Notes under the pieces: generated by a model
Database searches by the model: none
What the model was told of the DNA's origin: nothing
The model's input: the letters and a program-made list of their open reading frames with translations, nothing else
In this document: in pieces, positions 8,278 through 15,809 of the stretch
Numbering within the stretch: the stretch's first letter is position 1
How the letters are laid out: each line of letters opens with the position of its first letter
Assembly (NCBI GenBank): GCA_900472625.1
Contig: UCIT01000028.1
Coordinates: forward strand, 1 to 64,000
DNA: 64,000 bases
Source of the DNA: Hyphomicrobiales bacterium
GTDB taxonomy: Bacteria; Pseudomonadota; Alphaproteobacteria; Rhizobiales; Rhizobiaceae
Direction of reading: 5' to 3'
Program-made: the position numbers and the translations under genes

Positions 8278-9038
8278 ACGATAAGCAAAACAGACAGGGC
8301 GACACCAGGCCAATCGTCCACATGGCAAATGTGGAGAAATGGTTTGGAGCGTTCCAGGCACTTCGAAATGTCAGTCTCGACGTCGATCAAGGTGAAAAGA
8401 TCGTACTGTGTGGGCCTTCCGGTTCAGGTAAGTCCACTTTGATCCGCTGCATCAATCAGCTCGAAAAGATTGAGCGTGGGCGTATCCGCGTTAATGGTGT
8501 CGAGCTAACTGAGAGCGATAGGAACGTCGAGACCATTCGGAAAGAGGTCGGCATGGTGTTCCAGCAGTTCAACCTCTTTCCCCATCTGACTGTCCTGGAA
8601 AATTGCATGCTTGCGCCCCGCAAGGTGCGAGCCGTCAGCAAAGAGGAAGCGGCGGCGACAGCCCGCCGCTTTCTGGAGCGCGTGAAAATACCCGAGCAGG
8701 CGAATAAATATCCTGCTCAATTGTCTGGGGGCCAGCAGCAACGTGTCGCGATCGCGCGCGCCTTGTGCATGTCGCCGAAAATCATGCTGTTCGACGAACC
8801 CACGTCGGCGCTTGATCCCGAAATGGTCAACGAGGTTCTCGATACGATGACAGATCTCGCCCACGAAGGAATGACGATGGTAGTGGTGACACACGAAATG
8901 GGTTTCGCGCGTAAGGTGGCGGACCGCGTCATATTTATGGACCGAGGCGAAATCGTTGAGACTGCCGATCCTGAGGCTTTCTTCACGAAGCCTCAGCATG
9001 ATCGAACCAAGACATTCCTCGGGCAAATCATGCATTAG
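8274..9038 (+). CDS. ABC transporter ATP-binding protein (GlnQ/HisP type)
   Basis: A 254-residue cytoplasmic ATPase. Walker A is GPSGSGKST (47-55), the signature is LSGGQQQRVAIARAL, Walker B is IMLFDEPTSALDP, and the H-loop lies in VVTHEMGFARKV. I chose GTG 8274 because it overlaps the binding-protein stop (GTGA) and follows a GAAGGA site; the open frame extends further upstream but inside the binding-protein gene. It completes the transporter operon that begins at 6119. Confidence 0.92.
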   Translation: MNDKQNRQGDTRPIVHMANVEKWFGAFQALRNVSLDVDQGEKIVLCGPSGSGKSTLIRCINQLEKIERGRIRVNGVELTESDRNVETIRKEVGMVFQQFNLFPHLTVLENCMLAPRKVRAVSKEEAAATARRFLERVKIPEQANKYPAQLSGGQQQRVAIARALCMSPKIMLFDEPTSALDPEMVNEVLDTMTDLAHEGMTMVVVTHEMGFARKVADRVIFMDRGEIVETADPEAFFTKPQHDRTKTFLGQIMH

Positions 9039-9220
9039 TCTGCGAACCCAAGCAGAGACCTCACTAGATCCAACAGTCAATCGCGCCGGTCCGAGACCAT
9101 GGGCCGGCGCCCAGAACAACTATGCTCAAATCTAAGCGGCAAATCGGGCCTGATGTTCAAGACCGCAGCCGGAGGTTGGGCATCCACCTCTCAGTCTCAA
9201 AACCGTATCGAGGGAAATCA

Positions 9221-10078
9221 ATGCGTAGAAATATTCTTCGTGAGAAGCTCACCGCCGGCCTGCCCACCGTAGGAACCCATGTCCTTTCTACCTGGCCAAC
9301 CATCATCGAACTTGCGGGTCAGTCGGGCTCTTACGACTATGTCGAGTTCACCGGAGAATACAGCCCATTTACCATGCACGACTTGGACAATCTTGGTCGA
9401 GCCTTTGAAGTCGCGGGCCTTGGTGGGATGCTGAAAATCGAGCAGACGCAATATACGCATCAGGCCATGCGGGCGATCGGCTCTGGCTTCCAGAGCGTTC
9501 TGTTCGCCGATATCCGGTCTGTCGAAGACGCAAAAGCAGCGGTTGACGCCGTGCGCGCTGAGACCACGATGTCTAGCGGTGCGCGCGGCCGGGGCCGCAT
9601 GGGCGTTGGGATGCGTCGCGATGTCGGCACAATCCGCGAAGGTGGCAAGCAGAGCTACGTCGATGCTCTCGACGACGTCGTCATTGCAATTATGATCGAG
9701 AAGAAATCCTGCCTCGACGACCTCGATGCTATTTTGTCGGTGCCCGGGATCGACATGGTGCAGTTCGGGCCCTCGGACTACTCCATGAGCATTGGAAAAA
9801 CAGGACAGACGACGGACCCCGAGGTGGTGGCTGCCGAACGCAAGACGATCAAACTCGCGCTTGCCAAAGGCCTGCACCCGCGCGTCGAAATCGGCGACGC
9901 GAGCCAGGCGGCCAGATACATCGAAATGGGTGTAAAGCATTTCTGCGTGGGTTGGGACGTTTCAATCCTTGCAAATTACTGGTCGGCACAAGGCAGCACG
10001 ATGCGTGACATGCTTTCGAACGATAGCGTCGCTCCCGCGAGCTCACCAGTTAAGGCCCCAGGTATCAAGCCATACTGA
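9221..10078 (+). CDS. HpcH/HpaI aldolase/citrate lyase family protein
   Basis: A 285-residue class II pyruvate aldolase of the HpcH/HpaI/GarL family, a TIM barrel using a divalent metal to split 2-keto-3-deoxy acids into pyruvate and an aldehyde. GGMLKIEQTQ, RGRMGVGMRRD, the metal-binding Glu in MIEKKSCLDDL and the Asp in VQFGPSDYSMSIG are all in place. The ATG at 9221 follows GAGGGAAA. It lies 182 bp after the ATPase, probably in the same regulon. With the downstream dehydrogenase and the glycerate kinase it could form a GarL-like route yielding pyruvate and a glycerate precursor; this is inference. Confidence 0.85.
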   Translation: MRRNILREKLTAGLPTVGTHVLSTWPTIIELAGQSGSYDYVEFTGEYSPFTMHDLDNLGRAFEVAGLGGMLKIEQTQYTHQAMRAIGSGFQSVLFADIRSVEDAKAAVDAVRAETTMSSGARGRGRMGVGMRRDVGTIREGGKQSYVDALDDVVIAIMIEKKSCLDDLDAILSVPGIDMVQFGPSDYSMSIGKTGQTTDPEVVAAERKTIKLALAKGLHPRVEIGDASQAARYIEMGVKHFCVGWDVSILANYWSAQGSTMRDMLSNDSVAPASSPVKAPGIKPY

Positions 10079-10183
10079 TTCTTCAACAGAGCGGTTGGCC
10101 CGATAATCAAGGACCGGCCCGCTTGTGAATTTTCGACATTCTCAAATGCTTCCGTTGCAGCCGCTCACTCGAGGACCAGCTCC

Positions 10184-11428
10184 ATGACCAACTACAACAA
10201 CCATGACGGTCGCGGAGGAACCTTCAAGGTCCTCATCGTCGATCTCATCGGCCTAAAGCTCACCGATGACTCCAAGCCGGATCCTACCGAGGTCGTGAAA
10301 TATATCGAAGAGAGCGGCGGGGTTTTCCATATTGGGAGCCAGGCACAAACGCAAATTCCAGACGATGGGTGCATCCATTTTTTCTATCTTCCGCACCTGA
10401 GCACCGTGGACGAAATAGTGCGCGAAGCGGGCCATGGCGAGTACGAGGCTGTAATTGCGGCGGCAACAGCCATTCCCCCAGGTGCCAAGTTCTCGCAGGG
10501 CGGCGTTCGGATCGGAACGGGAACTGCTAATATGGGATCTGCCTCTTGGGGCGGGCCGAACGGTGAACGGGGCGTAGCGCCCCTGATGAACACGCCTGGC
10601 ATCAATGCCCGTGCAACCGCGCAAATGGTGTTCAAAGCGCTGCTAAGAGTTGCTCCGGACCTTCCCGTCGAGATTCTCCACCAACGGATCGTAGATGGTC
10701 TTTTTGACACTGGACGAGACCTCGTTCACTTCCCTACTGAGAAATTGGAAGGAAAGCGTTTTACTGTACTCGGGTACGGCAACATCGGCCGCGAGGTTGC
10801 TTCGCTTGCAAAGGCATTCGGAATGGAGGTCGTGATCTATGCTAGACCCATCCATAAGGAGAATATCCTTTGGGAAGGATACCGCTATGCGGAAAACCCA
10901 ATTGATGCCGCCCGCGGTTCGGATGTTATATCGGTGCATCTTGGACTCGGTCGCTTGGATATATCGACTGGTGAATTCGCCAATTCTGGCATTCTCGATC
11001 GCAATGTTATGTTCGCATTGAACAACAAGGCGGTGCTGATCAACTACGACCGCGGCGAGCTGGTCGATATCCCTGCCCTGGGAGAAGCTTTCTCGTCAGG
11101 AAAAATTCGCCATGCTGCGATCGACGCGGATATCTTCGTCGGCGCTGATGGCCCGACTGGTCCGCTTGTTCCATATCTCTCTCTGCTGAAAGAACATCGT
11201 GACAAGTTAGCACTGCTGCCGCATGCGGCCGCTGACACGGACCATCCCACTCGCGTTGCCGGCGCAAAGCAAGCCGTCGATCAGATTATCAATGCCATCC
11301 GGCAGCGAACAGTTGCAAACCTAAAGGGAGACTTGCCGGTAGGGTACGTGTCTGAGACCGGACAAACTGCAGCGGAGACAGCCGAAGCCCACGCGGTCCC
11401 CTTAACGAGACACGAACGCGCTTACTAA
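10184..11428 (+). CDS. D-isomer-specific 2-hydroxyacid dehydrogenase family protein
   Basis: A 414-residue NAD(P)-dependent dehydrogenase, longer than the usual 320-340 residues. The Rossmann motif GYGNIGREVASLAKAFGMEV is at about 195-214, the substrate-side segment LINYDRGELVD replaces the common N.ARG pattern, and the catalytic histidine is in LLPHAAADTDHP. The N-terminal part (1-170) is divergent from phosphoglycerate dehydrogenases. It probably reduces a short 2-oxo acid made by the adjacent aldolase. An 8-bp hairpin directly follows the stop codon. Confidence 0.8.
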   Translation: MTNYNNHDGRGGTFKVLIVDLIGLKLTDDSKPDPTEVVKYIEESGGVFHIGSQAQTQIPDDGCIHFFYLPHLSTVDEIVREAGHGEYEAVIAAATAIPPGAKFSQGGVRIGTGTANMGSASWGGPNGERGVAPLMNTPGINARATAQMVFKALLRVAPDLPVEILHQRIVDGLFDTGRDLVHFPTEKLEGKRFTVLGYGNIGREVASLAKAFGMEVVIYARPIHKENILWEGYRYAENPIDAARGSDVISVHLGLGRLDISTGEFANSGILDRNVMFALNNKAVLINYDRGELVDIPALGEAFSSGKIRHAAIDADIFVGADGPTGPLVPYLSLLKEHRDKLALLPHAAADTDHPTRVAGAKQAVDQIINAIRQRTVANLKGDLPVGYVSETGQTAAETAEAHAVPLTRHERAY

Positions 11429-11451
11429 CTCCAAACGGTAAAGGTTTGGAG
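11429..11451 (+). terminator. Hairpin directly after the dehydrogenase stop
   Basis: CTCCAAAC (11429-11436) and GTTTGGAG (11444-11451) pair perfectly over 8 bp with a 7-nt loop. No T-tract follows, so it may be a weak or processing-type terminator. Confidence 0.5.
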
Positions 11452-11456
11452 GTAAA

Positions 11457-11485
11457 CTTGTTATATGGGGTTGCGTAGGCTCGAT
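11457..11485 (+). promoter_or_regulatory. Candidate sigma-70 promoter for the structured RNA
   Basis: CTTGTT (11457-11462), a 17-nt spacer and CTCGAT (11480-11485) resemble the rhizobial CTTGAC-N17-CTATAT consensus, 4 of 6 matches in each half. A start near 11492 would give a transcript of about 123 nt ending at the T-tract. Confidence 0.35.
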
Positions 11486-11491
11486 AAAAGC

Positions 11492-11615
11492 TCTAGCTTT
11501 ACCTCAAGACGTACGCGCGTCCCTGATCTTCGATCGGCCACACGCGTACGCCTCCTCAAGGAGGATAGGTGGCAAGGTAGCCCGCAGGTTCCGTATGGAG
11601 CACGCGGGTTTTTTT
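11492..11615 (+). ncRNA. Candidate small RNA or attenuating leader with three stem-loops
   Basis: Three ordered helices are visible. CGTACGC/GCGTACG pairs 11510-11516 with 11544-11550. CCTCC-TCAA-GGAGG is at 11551-11564. The final stem is CCCGC (11581-11585) with GCGGG (11604-11608) plus an inner GTTCC/GGAGC helix, followed by seven T (11609-11615), a good intrinsic terminator. No protein frame explains the region. Size, the intrinsic terminator and an anti-Shine-Dalgarno CCTCC element resemble trans-acting rhizobial alpha-r sRNAs such as the alpha-r14/NfeR1 group; alternatively it is a leader attenuating the ABC operon that starts 75 bp downstream. Confidence 0.55.
11580..11615 (+). terminator. 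Intrinsic terminator of the structured RNA
   Basis: A GC-rich interrupted stem (CCCGC/GCGGG and GTTCC/GGAGC around a GTAT loop) is followed immediately by seven T residues. Confidence 0.7.
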
Positions 11616-11690
11616 GTGCCTGCTGACAGGGTCGTCAGCCCAGAACAGTGCGGCGAATCCGCCCATGACAACACCCCGGAGGAGTGAACA

Positions 11691-12545
11691 ATGCTGAATA
11701 GATATTTGCCATACCTTACATTGTGGGCCGCACTGCTAATAGCATCTATTGGGCTTCCCAGTGCAAGTGCGGCGAATGCTGAACTGCCCGAATCTATCAA
11801 ATCCAATGGTAAAATTGTTCTTGGTCTCAGCGCTAACCTCGGGTTTCCATGGGCTACGACCAAAGAAGGCACAACTGACGAATATATCGGCATCGAACCC
11901 GAACTCGCGGTCGAAATCGCCAAGCGGCTTGGCGTCAAGCTTGTAATTCAGAATCTGGGTTTCGACGCGCTGATCCCCAGCCTGCAAGCCAAGCGCATCG
12001 ATTTCATTATGAGCGGCATGCTTGATACGCCGGCGCGCCAGAACAAGGTAGATTTCGTCGATCACATCGTTTCCGGCTCGGCCATGCTTCAAACCTCGAA
12101 CGCGTCGAACGTTCTGACCTCGGTTGACGACGCGTGTGGATTGCGAGTGTCCGTGAGCCGCGGCACGGTGGAAGCCGCCTCGGCCGAAAAGCTCAAGGAA
12201 ACCTGCGAGGCCGCCGGAAAGAAGGCGCCGGAAATCCAGACGTTTCCGGACAAAAACGCGCAATTGCCGGCACTTTCCAGCGGACGCAGCGACGTGGCTC
12301 TGGGGGGGATGGAATACTGGGGCGAGGTGGCGGCGAAGCACCCCGATCAGTTCCAGGTCGTAGGCTCTTCCTTCAATGCGGGACCATGCGGGATCGCCAT
12401 TGAAAAGGGTTCCGAACTGGGTCCGATCATCCTGCAGACCATGAATGAGATGATCGCGGACGGCACCTACGCGGCGCTCCTCGACAAGTACAAGTTTCCG
12501 GCGGGATCGCGGGTCGAGAAGGCCGTGATGAACGGTAAACAATGA
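11691..12545 (+). CDS. ABC transporter substrate-binding protein (SBP_bac_3)
   Basis: A 284-residue periplasmic protein. A signal peptide ends near PSASA (residue 27), and the mature part begins with SIKSNGKIVLGLSANLGFPW. YIGIEPELAVEIAKRLGVKL and IDFIMSGMLDTPARQNKVDF are characteristic of polar amino acid binding proteins. GGAGG precedes the ATG by 7 nt. The stop overlaps the permease start in ATGA. Its operon ends with a ureohydrolase, so a guanidino or amidino compound is a reasonable guess for the ligand; nothing in the sequence proves it. Confidence 0.9.
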   Translation: MLNRYLPYLTLWAALLIASIGLPSASAANAELPESIKSNGKIVLGLSANLGFPWATTKEGTTDEYIGIEPELAVEIAKRLGVKLVIQNLGFDALIPSLQAKRIDFIMSGMLDTPARQNKVDFVDHIVSGSAMLQTSNASNVLTSVDDACGLRVSVSRGTVEAASAEKLKETCEAAGKKAPEIQTFPDKNAQLPALSSGRSDVALGGMEYWGEVAAKHPDQFQVVGSSFNAGPCGIAIEKGSELGPIILQTMNEMIADGTYAALLDKYKFPAGSRVEKAVMNGKQ

Positions 12546-13429
12546 TGAAAAACACGCGAGCCGTTGGAATGGCACCTCAGGCAAAACTATCGGATCGCGA
12601 CCTTGCCAATGCCGTGCTGCTACTGCGGCGGAGAACCGGCACCTGGGTCGCGGCGGTGTTCGTCATCGCCATGGCCCTTGGCATGGTCAATTCGGTCGTT
12701 AACAACCCCCGCTTCGGCTGGGATGTGGTGGGAGACTATTTTTTCTCAGACATGATACTGCGTGGTCTCTGGACAACAATCGTGCTGACTGTCATCGCGA
12801 TCACGATATCGATCGTCATCGGCTTTATCGTGGCGCTCGCGGCTTTGAGCGGCAACATCGTCCTGTCGAGCGTCGCGAAGTTCTACATTTGGTTGTTCCG
12901 ATCCATACCGATGCTCGTTCAGATCATCTTCTGGTACAATCTGGCGGCACTCTACCCGACGATGAGCTTCGGACTGCCATTTCTGCCCCCACTGGTGGAG
13001 ATCGACACCAATAGCGCCATTACCGTCTGGAGCGCGGCAATCATCGCCCTGTCCCTGAACGAGGGCGCGTTCATGGCCGAGATCGTGAGGTCAGGCCTTC
13101 TGTCCGTGGACAGCGGGCAGCGCGAGGCGGCGAGGTCTCTCGGAATTTCCGGGTGGAGCACCTTCTTCAGGATCATATTGCCCCAGTCGATGCGCGTCAT
13201 CATTCCCCCGGTCGGAAACGAGACGATCTCGATGCTGAAGTACACGACCCTGGTCAGCGTGATTTCGCTGCCCGAACTGCTGTACACGGCGCAGCTCATC
13301 TCTTCCCAGAATTTCGAAGTCATTCCGATGCTCCTGGTGGCCAGCGGCTGGTATCTCATCTGCACGACCATCCTCATGCTTGCCCAGCACCGGATCGAAC
13401 GCCACTTCGCGAGGTCGACCGTCCGATGA
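12542..13429 (+). CDS. Amino-acid-type ABC transporter permease
   Basis: A 295-residue HisM/GlnP-family permease, longer than the 220-residue forms because of an N-terminal cytoplasmic extension and an extra loop (FLPPLVEIDTNSAITVWSA). FRSIPMLVQIIFWYNL is the family signature, and RSGLLSVDSGQREAARSLGI is the ATPase-coupling loop. It is the only permease gene here, so the transporter is probably a homodimer. It overlaps both neighbours by ATGA. Confidence 0.9.
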   Translation: MMKNTRAVGMAPQAKLSDRDLANAVLLLRRRTGTWVAAVFVIAMALGMVNSVVNNPRFGWDVVGDYFFSDMILRGLWTTIVLTVIAITISIVIGFIVALAALSGNIVLSSVAKFYIWLFRSIPMLVQIIFWYNLAALYPTMSFGLPFLPPLVEIDTNSAITVWSAAIIALSLNEGAFMAEIVRSGLLSVDSGQREAARSLGISGWSTFFRIILPQSMRVIIPPVGNETISMLKYTTLVSVISLPELLYTAQLISSQNFEVIPMLLVASGWYLICTTILMLAQHRIERHFARSTVR

Positions 13430-14205
13430 ACACAACCGTAACCAATCCTATTCGGGCACGAGGCATCCGGAAGGCGTTTGGGCCTCTGGAGGTCCTGAAG
13501 GGGGTCGATCTCGACCTCGCTTCTGGGGAAGTCGTCTGCATCCTGGGGCCTTCAGGATCCGGCAAGAGCACGTTTCTCCGGTGTCTCAACCACCTTGAAA
13601 AGCCGGATGCCGGCCTTGTCGAACTTAACGGCGAGCCGATGGGCTACAGGCCGGAGGACGGCAAGTTCCGCGAGTTGAGCGGACGCGCATTACAGAAACA
13701 GCGCGCGACAATTGGCATGGTGTTCCAGCGCTTCAATCTTTTCCCGCACCTGTCCGTTATGCAGAACGTGATGGAAGCGCCGCGCAGGGTCCTTAAGCTT
13801 TCTCGCAAGGAGGCCGCAGAGCGAGCCAGACGCCTCATTGAACGGGTCGGCCTGGCGGAGAAGCTGGATACCTATCCGGCCGCTCTGTCAGGAGGTCAGC
13901 AGCAGCGGGTTGCGATCGCACGCGCCTTGGCGATGGAGCCGTCGGTCATGCTCTTCGACGAGCCGACATCGGCGCTCGATCCTGAACTCGTCGGCGAAGT
14001 GCTAGATGTCATGCGATCCTTATCAGAGGTCAGTGCGATGTCCATGATCGTCGTCACGCACGAGATCAGCTTCGCGAAGAGCGTCGCCGACCGCGTCATT
14101 TTCATGGATGGTGGCGTCATCGTGGAACAGGGCAAGCCCGACGAGGTGCTTTCACGTCCAACCCAACAACGTACCCAGGCCTTTCTGAGGCGAATCCTGG
14201 AATAA
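13426..14205 (+). CDS. ABC transporter ATP-binding protein (GlnQ/HisP type)
   Basis: A 259-residue ATPase. Walker A is GPSGSGKST, the signature is LSGGQQQRVAIARAL, and Walker B is VMLFDEPTSALDP. The ATG at 13426 overlaps the permease stop (ATGA); the much longer open frame upstream lies inside the permease gene and is not coding. An insertion near residues 75-85 (MGYRPEDGKFRELSGRA) is typical of the histidine/ornithine branch of these ATPases. Confidence 0.92.
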   Translation: MNTTVTNPIRARGIRKAFGPLEVLKGVDLDLASGEVVCILGPSGSGKSTFLRCLNHLEKPDAGLVELNGEPMGYRPEDGKFRELSGRALQKQRATIGMVFQRFNLFPHLSVMQNVMEAPRRVLKLSRKEAAERARRLIERVGLAEKLDTYPAALSGGQQQRVAIARALAMEPSVMLFDEPTSALDPELVGEVLDVMRSLSEVSAMSMIVVTHEISFAKSVADRVIFMDGGVIVEQGKPDEVLSRPTQQRTQAFLRRILE

Positions 14206-14229
14206 TCATCAACAACACGAGGAAACTAA

Positions 14230-15162
14230 ATGAGCCTACTCCCCGTCCACCAGACATTTCTAGGTTCTCCGAGCGCCTCTCGCCCGGAAGATGTTTCAAC
14301 CCCCTATGCTTTCGTCGGCGTTCCCTATGGCCCTCCCTGCGAAGCCTGGGAGCTGTTCGTGTGCGCTGACGCCGCGGATCATCTCCGCAGGTACACCCAT
14401 CAGCGGAGCTACGCGAAAAATCCGACACACTGGAATTTCGACCTGAACGAGCCGCAGTTCGAAAGCGGTGTCCCTAACATCACCGACCTCGGAAACATTT
14501 CGGAAGACGTCCGCAATCCGGACAAAATCGGCCAGGACATTTCGGAGGTCGTAACGCCCTTGGTGAAGAAGGGTGTTGTCCCAATCCTCGTGGGGGGCAT
14601 GGATTCGGTCCCTCCCCTCGCCATCGCCTCATTCGTCGGCGTCGAGGACATTAACATTCTCCAGTACGACGCCCACATAGATTTCCGTGATGAAGCCTAC
14701 GGGCGCCGCGATAGCTTCTCCAGCCCGATGCGGCGTGCCCGCGAACTGTCCTGCGTCAGCCAAGTGGTCCACCTGGGCACGCGCTCGATAGGCAGCGCTC
14801 GTAGGGAAGAGGTTGAAGCCACACATAAATACGGCAACCGCATCATCACGGCCTGGGACGTACATGAGCAAGGCGCCCAGAAGCTGGCCGAATCGCTTGA
14901 TCTCAGCCGCCGCTACGTCATTTCACTCGACTGCGACGGTCTTGATCCCACCATCGCTCCGGCCGTGAATGTGCCGGAGCCGGGTGGCCTCGATTTCGTT
15001 CAGGCTGCCATCTTCATCAGACACCTCGCGCGGCACAACAGGATTGCTGGCTTGATCGTAACGGAGATGCAGCCGCGGAAGGATGCCGACAGCGTTACGG
15101 CCCTTACCATTACCAGGCTCATCCTGAACCTCGTCGGCCTCCAGCGATCGCCGTCTCGTTGA
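14230..15162 (+). CDS. Arginase/agmatinase (ureohydrolase) family protein with altered active site
   Basis: A 310-residue ureohydrolase fold, a binuclear manganese family that hydrolyses guanidino compounds to urea and an amine. DAHID (147-151) and SLDCDGLDP (232-240, Asp 234 and 236) retain metal ligands, but the usual GGDHS motif is GGMDS (122-126), so the first His ligand is Asp 125. The loop that is SHGTPFRR in agmatinases reads SFSSPMRR (162-169). I recall a rhizobial subgroup with similar changes and no settled substrate. It lies 24 bp after the ATPase as the last gene of the transport operon, so it probably acts on the imported compound. Confidence 0.8.
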   Translation: MSLLPVHQTFLGSPSASRPEDVSTPYAFVGVPYGPPCEAWELFVCADAADHLRRYTHQRSYAKNPTHWNFDLNEPQFESGVPNITDLGNISEDVRNPDKIGQDISEVVTPLVKKGVVPILVGGMDSVPPLAIASFVGVEDINILQYDAHIDFRDEAYGRRDSFSSPMRRARELSCVSQVVHLGTRSIGSARREEVEATHKYGNRIITAWDVHEQGAQKLAESLDLSRRYVISLDCDGLDPTIAPAVNVPEPGGLDFVQAAIFIRHLARHNRIAGLIVTEMQPRKDADSVTALTITRLILNLVGLQRSPSR

Positions 15163-15809
15163 ATTCAACACCTGCGGGAGTTTGACGATATTCGCGGTCG
15201 TCACACGCTTTTGCCAACAGTCGCCTCGCGCTCCGGGCGAGGCGGCGGCCGAGCCAAAGGGCACCTGACCTTTCGCTTGAAGTGTAAGCGCTCCTCCCAT
15301 GCCGCTGATATCGATGTGATGGGCCGCAACGTGGAACGCGCGCCTTGAAGGTCGCGCAATAGCGAAAATTACGGGTCGATTATCTGACATCCTCGTCAGG
15401 GAGGAGCTAGGCGTCGTCGCTATCTTCCGGGTAGACGCGCCTTGCCGTAGCGATAGCCTTGCGGTTGGGTATGATATCACGTCGCAAAGAGATAGCAGAT
15501 ATCAGTTTGCGACGACCGCGGCATGCCTGTGAAGGTTCGATTCCTGCCGCGATCGCGATTTGCTATATACAAGGTCTCGTACACTTACCACTCCTTTAGC
15601 AGCCGTTTACAACCGCAAGACAAACCCTCTCCGTTGCACGCCGGGGTGGGGACCGCCGGAAGGATCAACATTCGCAACGGCCGCACTGAGATCGCCAAGG
15701 ATCGTGGCCAGGGCCGCGACGGCAACATACAGCCCGAAATCACCCACCCGAGCGCCGGAAAGCGGAAGCGCGCGCGATCGATGTCATTGCTCTTGTCTCC
15801 CCAGAGCCT
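15163..15809. other. Intergenic stretch without a recognisable gene
   Basis: No open frame here resembles a known protein. It holds three inverted repeats: CTGAC-N6-GTCAG (15384-15399), a 9-bp arm pair (15480-15514) and a 7-bp arm pair (15517-15551) enclosing GGTTCGATTCC, which looks like a tRNA T-loop but has no tRNA around it. Confidence 0.5.
15480..15514. repeat. Inverted repeat with 9-bp arms
   Basis: CGTCGCAAA at 15480-15488 pairs with TTTGCGACG at 15506-15514 around a 17-nt loop. The heptamer GATATCA occurs just outside and again inside the loop. Function unknown: hairpin, operator or scar of an element. Confidence 0.5.

Noticed and set aside
15524..15560. Possible tRNA gene or 3' fragment (GGTTCGATTCC)
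   Set aside because: No acceptor, D or anticodon stem can be folded upstream, and the T-stem has mismatches. Kept only as a possible att scar.
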